Source: Methylotenera sp.
GTDB taxonomy: Bacteria; Pseudomonadota; Gammaproteobacteria; Burkholderiales; Methylophilaceae
Assembly: GCA_021732405.1 (NCBI GenBank)
Contig: JAKFVB010000003.1
Coordinates: 1 to 62,497 of the forward strand
Reading direction: 5' to 3'
Length of the DNA stretch: 62,497 nt
Positions 27,866 to 37,888 of this stretch are shown in pieces. The translations under genes were made by a program, and so were the position numbers. The stretch's first letter is position 1, and every line of letters begins with the position of its first letter. The notes below the pieces were generated by a model. The model saw nothing but the letters and a program-made list of their open reading frames with translations, did not search any database and was not told the DNA's origin.

Positions 27866-29159
27866 CGGTAGTGGTAGTTGCGGCAACCAGATTTGGTGGA
27901 AAGCCATTTAAAATACGCCAGATTTCATAGCCAATTGAAACTTCGTTTAGTAAAACCCAGCCTTGTACCGCACTGCCCTGCCTTAAGAATCGACTGCTAG
28001 GCCATTTCTGCTCGGTTTCATCAGGCACGACCATTACTCTAAAGCGCCCATCGCCAGAGTCAGCTGGGTCAACAAAACTGACCTTACCGCCAAAAGTACC
28101 ATAAGCCATTTTTGGCCAACCAGAAACCTGCACGACTGGCCAACCCTCAAATTGCAGTCGCACTTTGCTACCGGGCGTGATGAGTGGTGCATTTAAGCCT
28201 TGTACTTGCAAAATCACTGCACGCGAATTATTTTCTGGCACGATGGTGAGCAAGGCTTGGCCTCTGGTCACTAATTGCGACGGCGAATTAACAGGCACGC
28301 GAAATACCACGCCATCGGTGGGTGCAAAGACTTTTTGTGCTGTTTGTCTGGCTACATTGGTTTTAGCCGTATTAATGTTATTCGAAATATCAGCATATTC
28401 GCTTTTTAGTTTATTAATTTGCGCCTTAGCTGCCTGAATTGAGCCTTGTGCGTCTGCCCCGAATTGCGATACTTCGGCAAGCGCAGAACTTTCCTCAGCT
28501 TTTGCGGCATTCAGTATCGCTTTGCTGCTGGCTAAGTTACGGCTGGCAATCGTATTGTCGCGCTCCGCTAACTCTACATCGCGCTGCGATACCAAACCAT
28601 CTTTCAGCAGTCTTTGCATACGCTCTAGCTGGAATCTGCTCGCCTCAAAAGTCGCCTCAGCCGCTGCAATGGCTTGTATTGCTGATACCACTTTTTGTCG
28701 TGCCATATCACGTTTAAAGCTAGCCGCGCTGATGCGGCTATCCCGCACTGTCTGATAGTTTTGCACTTGCAGCTCATACGAAGCTAATTCATCTTGTTTT
28801 GCCTGCTGCTTTGCACGGTTATTGTCTAACTGTTCCTGCAAGCGCTTACTAAAATTAGGGTCAACATCGCGAATTTCCAGTAACAAATCACCCGTTTTGA
28901 CCACTGCACCTTCTGTGATATGCCATTTAGACACCAAACCATCAATGGGCGCGTTGATTGTCTGAATGCGATCTGTAGGCTGAAAGGCGGTAATAGTGCC
29001 AGTGCCTTGTATATTTTGCAGCCACGGCAAAAATAGCATTAATAGTGGCAAAACAACGATTGACCAAGCCAGCAGATAAGTTAAACGCCGCACATAAGTG
29101 GGCGTTTTCAATAATTTAAATTTTAAATTCGTTTGCTTAGGCTCGATTATCATGCTCAT
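27840..29159 (-). CDS. HlyD-family membrane fusion protein
   Basis: 439 residues. One transmembrane segment (about 29-48) is followed by a periplasmic lipoyl half-motif (GTITAFQPTDRIQTINAPID), a long coiled-coil region of glutamine/lysine-rich helices (about 115-255), the second lipoyl half (NVARQTAQKVFAPTDGVVF) and a beta-barrel. It bridges inner-membrane ABC protein and TolC. Its ATG overlaps the ABC stop by four bases (ATGA), so the two are translated together. Confidence 0.9.
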   Translation of the reverse strand: MSMIIEPKQTNLKFKLLKTPTYVRRLTYLLAWSIVVLPLLMLFLPWLQNIQGTGTITAFQPTDRIQTINAPIDGLVSKWHITEGAVVKTGDLLLEIRDVDPNFSKRLQEQLDNNRAKQQAKQDELASYELQVQNYQTVRDSRISAASFKRDMARQKVVSAIQAIAAAEATFEASRFQLERMQRLLKDGLVSQRDVELAERDNTIASRNLASSKAILNAAKAEESSALAEVSQFGADAQGSIQAAKAQINKLKSEYADISNNINTAKTNVARQTAQKVFAPTDGVVFRVPVNSPSQLVTRGQALLTIVPENNSRAVILQVQGLNAPLITPGSKVRLQFEGWPVVQVSGWPKMAYGTFGGKVSFVDPADSGDGRFRVMVVPDETEQKWPSSRFLRQGSAVQGWVLLNEVSIGYEIWRILNGFPPNLVAATTTTDETSNPNP

Positions 29160-30853
29160 TGGCTGCCACCTTGCATGCTTGAATCAGTCAACAGTGTGTG
29201 ATGCACTTGTTTAGCATCAGCACCAAAATCATCCCACTTAATGATGCGCGTGAAGTGCTGGGCTATGGCAGTTGAGCGTGTCATCACAACAACCGTGCAG
29301 TCGTTTAGTTCTGACAAAATGCGGCAGACTAATTGTGCCGATGTTGCGTCAATCTCATCAAGCAAGCCATCTAGTATCAATAACTTGGGGCTTTGTAATA
29401 GCGCACGCGCAATCATAATTAACTTCACTTGCACGGTAGAAAGTGGAGTGCCCATCACGGTTAACTCGGTGTCTAAACCCTCTGGAAGATCCAGAATCAC
29501 GTCCAGCAAATCGAGCCACTTTAATAAAGCATTCACTTCTTCGAGTTTAATATTGGGATTATTTAACTGCAGGTTATTCAGGATACTGGTTTGCTGGATT
29601 TCTATTCTGCGTGACAGATTCATTTTTTGACGCAGGTTAGGCAAATTGCACAGGCGCAAGTCTACATCGTTGATAATTATTTGGCCCTCAGTGGGTAGGC
29701 GAAGCCCTGTTATTAACTCAGCCAAAGTGGTTTTACCCATACCAGCATCTGCCAAAATGGCCAACTTTTCATTTGCAGCAATCACCAGTGAAAAATTAGT
29801 AATAGGCTGATTATTCGCATTAAATTGATAACTGACATTTTTTAAGCGTACAGCAAGCGCATGATTTTCAGTAAACTCATGCTTGCCACTGAGTTCAATA
29901 TCGATGGTTTTAACAACTTCTAACTTATCCAAACCAGCCACTAATTCGTAATAATTAGACAACTGCTTGACGAAATTGGAAAAAGATCCCAACACTGTGA
30001 ATATGATTAATTCTGCTGCAACAAACTGACCCAGATTAATTTCTGCCCGCATGACTAACCAGCCACCGATTCCTAGCATCACCGTGCCAGCTAAAGCATA
30101 AACAATGACAGTAATGATATTCTGTTTAAGCAAGATACTAAAATGCGACTGACGTCGATGTAAATATTCAACAATCAGCTTATCTGACCCTTTAATAGCG
30201 TAATTCTCTCCGTCTGAAAATTTAAACAGATTAGAATTATTGGCAATATTTTCTAACCATGCGCCAGTATCATACTTGGCATAAGACTCTGCCACCGCGG
30301 TATTGATAGCCTGCCTGCCCAGCACGCGCACAATAAACCAAGTTGCAAACAACACTAAAAATACAATCACCGCAAAATAAAAACTGTAAATAATCAGCAC
30401 GATACTGCCGATAATTGCATGTAAAACAGCGGTTAGGCCTACGGTAATTAAGCTGTAAAAGGCGGTTTGAACACTGCCTAAATCAAAATAGCGGTTCATG
30501 AGCTCTGCTGGGTAATGGGTGTCGCTGACTTTTAAATCGATTTTAAGAATGCGTTTCGTCATCTGCGTTACGTTGCTGGCATAAATACGGCGCTTGATAT
30601 ACTCAACAATAATCAGCTCAACAACGTAAATCAGGCCTGACAGCACCAATAGTACAAATAAAACAAAACTCACTACAATCAATGGCTTGATGACGCCACC
30701 CATGGTGACAATATTGACCAATGTTTGAACGGCCAGTGGCGTGGCCAGATTAAGAATACCAATTGCCAGCGTGAGCCATAAAATGACGATCAGATCTTTG
30801 CGTTCTAGCGTGAATAAGTGACTAATCGGCGCGAGTATATTTTTGGTTTGCAT
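29156..30853 (-). CDS. ABC exporter with degenerate ATPase domain
   Basis: 565 residues, fused permease plus ATPase. Residues 20-300 hold six hydrophobic segments; the ATPase starts near 335. Its motifs are worn: Walker A is ADAGMGKT (368-375, first glycine lost), the LSGGQ signature is LSTVQ (471-475), the Walker B aspartate in LLILD (491-495) is followed by glycine instead of the catalytic glutamate, and threonine 525 takes the switch-histidine place. The Q-loop glutamine also looks replaced. No peptidase domain precedes the permease. It heads the ABC-HlyD-TolC operon; an active exporter would be unusual with this ATPase. Confidence 0.88.
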   Translation of the reverse strand: MQTKNILAPISHLFTLERKDLIVILWLTLAIGILNLATPLAVQTLVNIVTMGGVIKPLIVVSFVLFVLLVLSGLIYVVELIIVEYIKRRIYASNVTQMTKRILKIDLKVSDTHYPAELMNRYFDLGSVQTAFYSLITVGLTAVLHAIIGSIVLIIYSFYFAVIVFLVLFATWFIVRVLGRQAINTAVAESYAKYDTGAWLENIANNSNLFKFSDGENYAIKGSDKLIVEYLHRRQSHFSILLKQNIITVIVYALAGTVMLGIGGWLVMRAEINLGQFVAAELIIFTVLGSFSNFVKQLSNYYELVAGLDKLEVVKTIDIELSGKHEFTENHALAVRLKNVSYQFNANNQPITNFSLVIAANEKLAILADAGMGKTTLAELITGLRLPTEGQIIINDVDLRLCNLPNLRQKMNLSRRIEIQQTSILNNLQLNNPNIKLEEVNALLKWLDLLDVILDLPEGLDTELTVMGTPLSTVQVKLIMIARALLQSPKLLILDGLLDEIDATSAQLVCRILSELNDCTVVVMTRSTAIAQHFTRIIKWDDFGADAKQVHHTLLTDSSMQGGSQ

Positions 30854-31004
30854 ATCCTAAACTTTGGTACTTTATGTAAAACGGCGCTGATTAATTGAAA
30901 AGAATTAAACTGGCTGATTAATAAGCGTTATGATTTAATTTGTTTACAGCACTTATCTTTAAATCAGATTTCTTAAAGCAGGTTTTTAGAGCAGTTCTCA
31001 CCAT

Positions 31005-31042
31005 ACTTAACACTAAAATTCACCCGAAATTTAGTGTTAAGT
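31005..31042. repeat. Inverted pair of AGTGTTAAGT words
   Basis: ACTTAACACTAAA (31005-31017) and TTTAGTGTTAAGT (31030-31042) are perfect 13-base inverted arms with a 12-base loop, each containing an exact AGTGTTAAGT decamer. It lies just after the hom stop, where a hairpin could end or protect the hom transcript, but no T tract follows. Confidence 0.7.
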
Positions 31043-31070
31043 CATGATTAATTTTTTAAATTAGAATGTT

Positions 31071-32399
31071 CTAACGTGCGAGTGACTCCATACGAATTTT
31101 AACTAATTGTCCTACAATCGCAGGCAGCGCTTCGATTTCAGCGATTCCTGCGTCCATATTTGCCTCTATTGTTTCATGAGTTAGAATCACAATGTCGGCT
31201 TCGGTTTCGTTATCGGCTGGCTCTTTTTGCAACATCGCATCGATTGAAATATTACGGTCTGCTAATATTTTCGTCACACCAGCCAACACGCCAGGCTTAT
31301 CTGAAGCGCGCATGCGCAGATAATAAGCGCTGTTAATTTGTGCAATCGGTAAAATGGGTAAATCATTTAACTGCCCTACTTGAAAGCCCAAATAAGGCAC
31401 ACGTTGTTCTGCAGTCGCGCTACTTAACCTTGCTACATCCATTAAATCCGCCACTACCGCACTAGCGGTTGGTTCGGCGCCAGCACCTGCACCGTAATAC
31501 AAAGTTGGGCCGACTGCATCCCCTTTTACAACCACCGCATTCATTGCGCCATTTACATTGGCCACTAAACGTTTTTCTGGAATCAAGGTTGGATGCACGC
31601 GAAGCTCTACGCCGTTTTCGGTGTGCTTGGTAATGCCTAATAATTTCACGCGATATCCGAGTTCTTCCGCATATTTGATATCAGTTTGTTGAAGCTTGGT
31701 AATGCCTTCAGTATAAGCTTGCTCAAATTTCATCGGCATACCAAAAGCAATCGCCGCCATAATGGTTAATTTATGTGCAGCATCAATACCTTCTACATCA
31801 AAAGTTGGGTCAGCTTCGGCATAACCCAAACGTTGCGCTTCGCCCAGCACATCAGCAAAAGCCAGTCCTTTTTCACGCATTTCAGTCAGAATAAAATTGG
31901 TTGTACCGTTAATAATGCCTGCAACCCATTCAATGCGATTGGCACCTAAACCCTCACGCAATGCTTTGATGATAGGAATGCCGCCAGCTACAGCGGCTTC
32001 AAACGCGACAATGACACCAGCCTGTTGCGCCGCCGCAAAAATCTCATTGCCGTGCAAAGCGATTAACGCTTTATTGGCTGTCACCACATGTTTGCCGTTA
32101 GCAATGGCTTTTAATACTAATTCTTTACTTAAGGTATAGCCGCCAATTAACTCTACAACCACGTCAATTTCTGGATTATTCACTATCGCAAACGCATCAG
32201 TGCTTAATAATGTATTGCCGCCAGTTACCTGCTTTGCGTGGTCAATATTTTTATCGGCCACTTGCAGCACATTAATCGCAACACCTGTGCGGCGCGTGAT
32301 TTCTGCTGCGTTGCGCGTTAATACATTATAAGTGCCGCCGCCAACTGTGCCTATGCCTAAAAGGCCTACGCGCAACTGTTTCAAATTATCTTGCTTCAA
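31071..32399 (-). CDS. hom: Homoserine dehydrogenase
   Basis: 442 residues. It reduces aspartate semialdehyde to homoserine. The N-terminal GLLGIGTVGGGTY dinucleotide motif, the GIINGTTNFILTEM catalytic block near residue 165 and a C-terminal ACT domain (from about 355, RMRASDKPGVLAGVTKIL) for threonine feedback are all present. Its start overlaps the alaA stop by four bases (ATGA), so alaA-hom are translationally coupled. Confidence 0.96.
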   Translation of the reverse strand: MKQDNLKQLRVGLLGIGTVGGGTYNVLTRNAAEITRRTGVAINVLQVADKNIDHAKQVTGGNTLLSTDAFAIVNNPEIDVVVELIGGYTLSKELVLKAIANGKHVVTANKALIALHGNEIFAAAQQAGVIVAFEAAVAGGIPIIKALREGLGANRIEWVAGIINGTTNFILTEMREKGLAFADVLGEAQRLGYAEADPTFDVEGIDAAHKLTIMAAIAFGMPMKFEQAYTEGITKLQQTDIKYAEELGYRVKLLGITKHTENGVELRVHPTLIPEKRLVANVNGAMNAVVVKGDAVGPTLYYGAGAGAEPTASAVVADLMDVARLSSATAEQRVPYLGFQVGQLNDLPILPIAQINSAYYLRMRASDKPGVLAGVTKILADRNISIDAMLQKEPADNETEADIVILTHETIEANMDAGIAEIEALPAIVGQLVKIRMESLAR

Positions 32400-33643
32400 A
32401 CCGTTACTCCATCTAATTTTTTGCTATGTTTTTTTCTGTATCGCGCTAAAAAGCTGGCAATACGTTTAATCGCTTCGGTTAAATCATCCACATTGGGTAA
32501 AAATACCACGCGGAAATGATCAGGCGTTTTCCAGTTAAAGCCTGTGCCTTGCACCAGTAATACTTTTTCTTCCAGCAATAAATCTAGAATAAATTGCTGG
32601 TCGTCTTTAATCGGATACATTTCTGGGTCTAGTTTAGGAAATAGATACATCGCCGCTTTTGGTTTGACGCAAGTCACGCCAGGAATCGCCGTAATCAATT
32701 CATAAGCCAAATCCCGTTGCTTGCAAAGCCTGCCAGCAGGCGCGACTAAATCATCAATACTTTGATAGCCACCAAGAGCGGTTTGGATGGCTAATTGCCC
32801 TGGCACATTGGCACACAAGCGCATTGAGGCCAGCATATTTAAGCCTTCTACATAATCGGTGGCTGCGCTTTTATTACCAGAAACCACCATCCAACCTGCG
32901 CGATAGCCGCAAGTGCGATAGTTTTTGGATAAGCCATTGAATGTGACAAATAACACATCTTCCGCTAGCGACGCCATGGAAATATGTTCGGCTTCATCGT
33001 ACAAAACTTTATCGTAAATTTCATCCGCAAACACCACTAAGCCATGATGACGCGCGATTTCGATAATGCCTTGTAGTGTTTCTTTCGGGTACAAAGCGCC
33101 TGTTGGATTATTCGGATTAATCACCACAATACCGCGCGTGTTGGCGGTGATTTTCGCTTCAATATCTTTTAAATCGGGTAACCAACCTGTGTTTTCATTG
33201 CATAGATAATGGCGCGCTGTGCCACCCGCTAAAGTGACAGCGGCAGTCCACAACGGATAATCCGGCATTGGCACCAACACTTGGTCGCCATTATTCACCA
33301 GCGCTTGCATCGCCATCACAATCAGCTCAGAAACGCCGTTGCCTATAATAATGTCATCCACCGTTACATTGGCAATATGCTTGCTTTGCGTGTAATGCAT
33401 AATCGCTTTGCGTGGCGCGAATAGGCCTTTGGAATCGGTATAACCACCCGCGTCACCCATATTGCGAATCACATCCAGCTGAATCTCTTCTGGTACTTCA
33501 AAACCAAAAGCGGCTGGATTGCCAATATTGAGCTTAATAATGCGCTGACCTTCTTCTTCCATTTGACGCGCTCGCTGCAACACCGGGCCACGAATATCGT
33601 AGCAAACGTTAGCGAGTTTGTTGGATTTGAGTAATGGTTGCAT
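32396..33643 (-). CDS. alaA: Alanine/pyruvate aminotransferase AlaA
   Basis: 415 residues. It closely matches the E. coli AlaA pattern: NVCYDIRGPVL near the N-terminus, IIKLNIGNPAAFGF, IIGNGVSELIVMAMQAL, PDYPLWTAAV and NPNNPTGALYP. The pyridoxal-phosphate lysine is in FNGLSKNYR. It moves amino groups between glutamate and pyruvate. alaA-hom order is common in betaproteobacteria. The gene is divergent from the Mth938-like gene. Confidence 0.93.
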   Translation of the reverse strand: MQPLLKSNKLANVCYDIRGPVLQRARQMEEEGQRIIKLNIGNPAAFGFEVPEEIQLDVIRNMGDAGGYTDSKGLFAPRKAIMHYTQSKHIANVTVDDIIIGNGVSELIVMAMQALVNNGDQVLVPMPDYPLWTAAVTLAGGTARHYLCNENTGWLPDLKDIEAKITANTRGIVVINPNNPTGALYPKETLQGIIEIARHHGLVVFADEIYDKVLYDEAEHISMASLAEDVLFVTFNGLSKNYRTCGYRAGWMVVSGNKSAATDYVEGLNMLASMRLCANVPGQLAIQTALGGYQSIDDLVAPAGRLCKQRDLAYELITAIPGVTCVKPKAAMYLFPKLDPEMYPIKDDQQFILDLLLEEKVLLVQGTGFNWKTPDHFRVVFLPNVDDLTEAIKRIASFLARYRKKHSKKLDGVTV

Positions 33644-33692
33644 AAAATGGATGGTATTAAATGGTTTTAATTAAAAAATTTGGCTTAAAAAA

Positions 33693-33702
33693 CGTGTTAA
33701 GT
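33693..33702 (+). repeat. Copy of the GTGTTAAGT word (9 of 10)
   Basis: CGTGTTAAGT in the alaA/Mth938-like divergent promoter region. Confidence 0.5.
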
Positions 33703-33766
33703 CTAATCCATCAGTTTACCTTAGAAAAAGGTTTTTCTTCAATCAAAGCCACGCTAAAATAGCAGC

Positions 33767-34141
33767 ATGAAATTACATTTAACTACCACTGACAATGAAA
33801 ACTTAATCACTGGATACGGCGAAGATTTTATTGAAATTAACAAAAAGCGATACGCACAAAATCTAATCGTGCTGGCAAATCAGTTAATTTTAGATTGGAA
33901 CGCTACTAGTTTTGCTGAGTTATCAGCGGAAAATTTCATCGTTATTGCCGATATTAAACCTGAGGTTGTGCTGCTAGGCACTGGTTCAACGCATCGTTTT
34001 TTGCATCCCAAAATAACGCAAAGCCTAACAGAAAAAGGCATCCCGATTGAGTGCATGACAACCGCGGCAGCTTGCCGAACCTATAATATTTTAATGAGTG
34101 AGGGCCGCAATGTGGCTGCAGCTTTGCTGGTGCAGGCTTAA
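33767..34141 (+). CDS. Mth938-like domain protein
   Basis: 124 residues. The single compact domain of the Mth938/DUF498 family is recognisable from VVLLGTGSTHRFLHPKIT, IPIECMTTAAACRTYNIL and the C-terminal EGRNVAAALLV. The family is small, widespread and of uncertain function; mitochondrial relatives (NDUFAF3) assist complex I assembly. It is a single gene between alaA and the DUF1439 gene, whose stop lies two bases beyond its own. Confidence 0.88.
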   Translation: MKLHLTTTDNENLITGYGEDFIEINKKRYAQNLIVLANQLILDWNATSFAELSAENFIVIADIKPEVVLLGTGSTHRFLHPKITQSLTEKGIPIECMTTAAACRTYNILMSEGRNVAAALLVQA

Positions 34142-34142
34142 G

Positions 34143-34688
34143 TTATTTTGCAGGTGTCAGTGTTAACTGCAAACCCTTATCGGTAATCTGAATATCTTTA
34201 GGACTGTAGGTAGTGCCGCCAAATTTTAAGTCTTCTGGTTTAACCGTATACAAGGTAATGCCGTTTAACATTTGTTTGCCAAGCGTTTTCGTTAATGCGT
34301 TAACAATTTCGTTATACTGATTATCAGCGCCATCAACATTAAATTGATCAATTTGCGGCTCATCTAACACAATTGACTGACTCGCAGCATCAAAACGTAA
34401 TTTGCCCGAAATACCCAGCTTGCCTGCGACACTTTTACCCAATAACTGACTATTTAAAACCGTATCCAATGTGGTTTGCATGCGACCTGTATGTTGATCA
34501 AATTTAACAACCGAATTACTTAAACTGACATCAAATACTTTTAGTAATTGAATTGGCACTGCCAATTTCTCATTCAGCTTTTGCTGAATTTGCGCCTCGG
34601 TTACATTCACCGTACGGTCGCCTAATATTGCGCAACTTGATAAAAAATCCATCATAAACAATAGACTAATCTGCAAATACATTTTCAT
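34143..34688 (-). CDS. DUF1439 lipoprotein
   Basis: 181 residues. A short signal peptide ends in a LSSC lipobox with cysteine near residue 19, followed by the DUF1439 domain, whose repeated beta-strands (LLKVFDVSLSNSVVKFD, KLRFDAASQSIVLDEPQID) suggest a lipid-binding fold. It should be anchored to the outer or inner membrane. It is downstream of fabB by 29 bases on the same strand, so it may be expressed with the fatty-acid genes. Confidence 0.8.
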   Translation of the reverse strand: MKMYLQISLLFMMDFLSSCAILGDRTVNVTEAQIQQKLNEKLAVPIQLLKVFDVSLSNSVVKFDQHTGRMQTTLDTVLNSQLLGKSVAGKLGISGKLRFDAASQSIVLDEPQIDQFNVDGADNQYNEIVNALTKTLGKQMLNGITLYTVKPEDLKFGGTTYSPKDIQITDKGLQLTLTPAK

Positions 34689-34717
34689 GATTAATCTTTT
34701 AAATGGCAGGTGAATGA

Positions 34718-35959
34718 CTACAAATATTTAGTCGATAAAGTCAGCGTGGCGTTGGTGCCGCCAAAACCAAAGCTATTCGATAACGCAGTTTCAATTTTCA
34801 CATTGTCAATCCGCTCAGTGACAATAGGCAAACCAGCGGCAGCTGGATCAAGCGTTTCAATATTGGCTGACGCGGCGATGAAATTATTTTGCATCATAAT
34901 TAAGGTGTAAATCGCTTCATTCACGCCTGCCGCGCCCAATGCGTGACCTGAAAGTGACTTGGTTGATGCAATAGCTGGTATTGCGCCATATTCGCCACTT
35001 GCGAATACAGCATGAATGGCCTCTAGCTCTTTAGTATCACCCACTGGGGTGCTTGTACCATGTGTATTAATGTAATCCACATGATCAATTTTTTGACCTT
35101 CATGCGTGTGTAAAGCCAGCTTCATGCAACGCTGTGCGCCTTCGCCGCTTGGCGCTACCATATCGTAGCCATCGGATGTTGCACCGTAACCAATCACTTC
35201 TGCATAAATTTTTGCGCCACGGGCTTTGGCATGTTCATATTCTTCCAATACCACAATGCCACCACCACCTGAAATCACAAAACCGTCACGGTTTGCGTCA
35301 TAAGTACGTGATGCTTTATCAGGCGTATCATTGTATTTACTGGACATGGCACCCATCGCATCGAATAGGTAGGATAAACTCCAATGCTCCTCTTCACCGC
35401 CACCAGCAAATACGATATCTTGTTTACCCAATTGGATTTGCTCAACACCAGCGCCTATACAGTGCGCGCTAGTAGAACAGGCTGAACTGATGCCGTAATT
35501 AACGCCCTTGATTTTGGCACCCGTAGCAAGAGTAGCAACGATGCCGCTACACATAGCTTTAGTAACCATATAAGGACCAACACGGCGTATACCTTTTTCG
35601 GCTAGTACGCGGTTGCTTTCTTCGATACTTTCTGTTGAAGGCCCGCCACCGCCAACAATAATACCAGTGCGCACATTTGAAACCAGACTTTCATCCAACG
35701 CTGCATCGGCAATCGCTTCTTGCAATGCAATCCAAGCATAAGCATGGCCTTTAGCCATAAAGCGCATTAATTTGCGATCGATTAATTCCTGCACATCTAG
35801 CTTGACCGAACCCGCAACCTGCGAGCGCATTCCGCGCTCAGCATATTCTGGCTGAAAACTAATACCAGATTTTCCTTCGTACAAGCTTTTCTGTACCTCT
35901 GTTTTATTGTTACCTAGGCTGGATACGATGCCAAACCCGGTGATTACGACACGACGCAT
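34718..35959 (-). CDS. fabB: 3-oxoacyl-ACP synthase I
   Basis: 413 residues. A condensing enzyme with the Cys-His-His triad: [23 protein letters not shown] and [11 protein letters not shown]. As a FabB directly downstream of fabA it elongates the cis-unsaturated chains that FabA makes, so this organism uses the anaerobic FabA/FabB route to unsaturated fatty acids. There are 59 bases between fabA and fabB. Confidence 0.95.
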   Translation of the reverse strand: MRRVVITGFGIVSSLGNNKTEVQKSLYEGKSGISFQPEYAERGMRSQVAGSVKLDVQELIDRKLMRFMAKGHAYAWIALQEAIADAALDESLVSNVRTGIIVGGGGPSTESIEESNRVLAEKGIRRVGPYMVTKAMCSGIVATLATGAKIKGVNYGISSACSTSAHCIGAGVEQIQLGKQDIVFAGGGEEEHWSLSYLFDAMGAMSSKYNDTPDKASRTYDANRDGFVISGGGGIVVLEEYEHAKARGAKIYAEVIGYGATSDGYDMVAPSGEGAQRCMKLALHTHEGQKIDHVDYINTHGTSTPVGDTKELEAIHAVFASGEYGAIPAIASTKSLSGHALGAAGVNEAIYTLIMMQNNFIAASANIETLDPAAAGLPIVTERIDNVKIETALSNSFGFGGTNATLTLSTKYL

Positions 35960-36018
35960 TGCGTGTTCTCCTCAAAAATTTTCTTTATTATGCATTCAAA
36001 ATACGGATAAAAACCGCG

Positions 36019-36534
36019 TTAAAAATTATCTGTTCGCGTAAACAGGCCTACACGCAAATCATTGGCGGCGTATATTTCACGACCATCTAATGACATCGTC
36101 GCATCTGCAATCCCCATCACCAATTTACGCATCATCACGCGTTTTAAATCAATGGTATAAGTGGCCATTTTAGCGGTTGGCAACACTTGCCCGCTAAATT
36201 TCACCTCGCCAGCCCCTAGCGCACGACCACGTCCAGGCCCACCCATCCAACCTAAGTAAAAACCAACCAATTGCCACATAGCGTCTAAGCCTAAGCAACC
36301 TGGCATGACGGGGTCACCTGTAAAATGACAATCAAAAAACCATAAATCAGGGTGAATATCGAGTTCTGCAACAATCTGTCCATGTCCGTATTTGCCATCA
36401 CCCTCAGTAATTTTAACAATACGATCAAACATCAACATTGGCGGCAAAGGTAGCTGCGCATTGCCTGCACCAAACATTTCCCCCCGTCCACACTTTAGTA
36501 ATTCCTCTTTGGTAAAGCTATTTTGTTTAGTCAT
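36019..36534 (-). CDS. fabA: 3-hydroxydecanoyl-ACP dehydratase/isomerase
   Basis: 171 residues, the usual FabA length. The catalytic histidine and aspartate are in [20 protein letters not shown], the hot-dog fold's long helix region. It dehydrates 3-hydroxydecanoyl-ACP and isomerises the product to the cis-3 form, the branch point to unsaturated fatty acids. It leads the fabA-fabB operon. Confidence 0.97.
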   Translation of the reverse strand: MTKQNSFTKEELLKCGRGEMFGAGNAQLPLPPMLMFDRIVKITEGDGKYGHGQIVAELDIHPDLWFFDCHFTGDPVMPGCLGLDAMWQLVGFYLGWMGGPGRGRALGAGEVKFSGQVLPTAKMATYTIDLKRVMMRKLVMGIADATMSLDGREIYAANDLRVGLFTRTDNF

Positions 36535-36643
36535 TTAATTTGGACTTTTAATTATATTAATTAGGATATATGCTATTTTCGCTGGAAATTGCATTTTGCG
36601 AAAGCCTTATCTCTGCGACATATCCAAAAATAATATCATTGCG

Positions 36644-37714
36644 CTAAATATCTGATCGCAATTTACATCGAGTTTTAGTCAAAAGCTTATCGCCTTTTAT
36701 CAGCATTTGTTGTTTAGCAAGGCTTTTTAACTCGATTGGGCTCAGGCCAAAACGTTTTTTAAATGATCGACTAAAATGCGACATATCGTTAAATCCCCAT
36801 TTAAATGCAATGATTGATATTGGATAATTGTTCAAAGCAATTAATTCTTTATAGCATTTTTCTAAGCGGCATGCCCACACATAGCGCATCAATGAAGTAT
36901 GCTCATCTTTAAATAAATCATTCATGTAACGTGCTGAAAATCGCGTTCCTGACGCGATCATGGTGGTATCCAGTTGCGCATCCGCTAAGTATCGGGCTAT
37001 AAAATCTTTAACAATTTTTAACGAAATTGAGCGGCTACGGTAAAGATTAAAATTTTGCGGGCGCACCGATGTAAACGCCATAGTCAGTAAATCTAGCGAT
37101 TGTTGTGACAGCGCACAAAAATCATCTGCTGGCACATTTGCCACTTGATTAACTGCAGATTGAATAAAATGGGTTGCCACAGCGCCCATGCCCGCCTGCC
37201 CTGACACTTTTATCGCTGTGCAATGCTCAATACCTGCAACGCTATCGCGCATTAAGCTGCGTGGAATTGATACCAGTAGCTTAGAAAATCCACGAGAAGA
37301 TTGAATGCGATGTGGCTTAGTCGCATCGTAGATAGTCATATCATTAGGCTGCAGAAACACCTCACGCCCATTCTGTTCAAGCAGATAACTGCCGGTAAGC
37401 AAAATTACCGCTAAATAATTATCTTGGCTGCTGTGAAAAGGCTCACATGACTGCTTTTCGATGGTTAAACCACGCGATTGAATAGAAGACAGACGTAAGT
37501 TTTGCCATGCATAAAAAGTAGTTTCATTAAATAAATCACCATCTGCAGGCGGCGTTACTTCAACGCGTGTGTACTCTTGGCAAATCATGTCTTGCAGCCA
37601 ATCTCGCCTATCACGCGCTCGCACACCCACGGTTGAAAGCTTTAAGCCTTTTGCTGCTGATTTGGCGTGATTTAAATAGGCTGCGCTAGAAAATGACTGG
37701 CTGTGATTAAGCAT
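36644..37714 (-). CDS. AraC-family transcriptional regulator
   Basis: 356 residues from the ATG at 37714, picked because AAAAGG lies nine bases upstream; the frame is open to a TTG at 37753 with another ATG at 37747. The last 100 residues hold two helix-turn-helix units (TTMIASGTRFSARYMNDLF; ISIIAFKWGFNDMSHFSRSF) with the AraC signature ending FGLSPIELK. The N-terminal 200 residues resemble the AraC_binding_2 ligand domain found in FeaR-like regulators. It is divergent from the small membrane protein and the mxa cluster, which it may control, but that is inference. Confidence 0.88.
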   Translation of the reverse strand: MLNHSQSFSSAAYLNHAKSAAKGLKLSTVGVRARDRRDWLQDMICQEYTRVEVTPPADGDLFNETTFYAWQNLRLSSIQSRGLTIEKQSCEPFHSSQDNYLAVILLTGSYLLEQNGREVFLQPNDMTIYDATKPHRIQSSRGFSKLLVSIPRSLMRDSVAGIEHCTAIKVSGQAGMGAVATHFIQSAVNQVANVPADDFCALSQQSLDLLTMAFTSVRPQNFNLYRSRSISLKIVKDFIARYLADAQLDTTMIASGTRFSARYMNDLFKDEHTSLMRYVWACRLEKCYKELIALNNYPISIIAFKWGFNDMSHFSRSFKKRFGLSPIELKSLAKQQMLIKGDKLLTKTRCKLRSDI

Positions 37715-37888
37715 TGCAATAAGCCTTTTCGGATGTCTGTTCACCATTAACAATCATATTAAAAGTTGTTGTTGGGTATGTAAACAAGCAAAACACCGTT
37801 TCAGTCAAGTCATCGCGCCGTTTGGGCACAGCATATTAAAACCAGCCAACTTACACTGCAAAAAAATAGCAACCTAAGGGAGATAGCA

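Noticed and set aside
25985-30853. Type I secretion system with an adjacent RTX-type substrate
   Set aside because: No glycine-aspartate repeat protein or other secreted candidate lies next to the operon.
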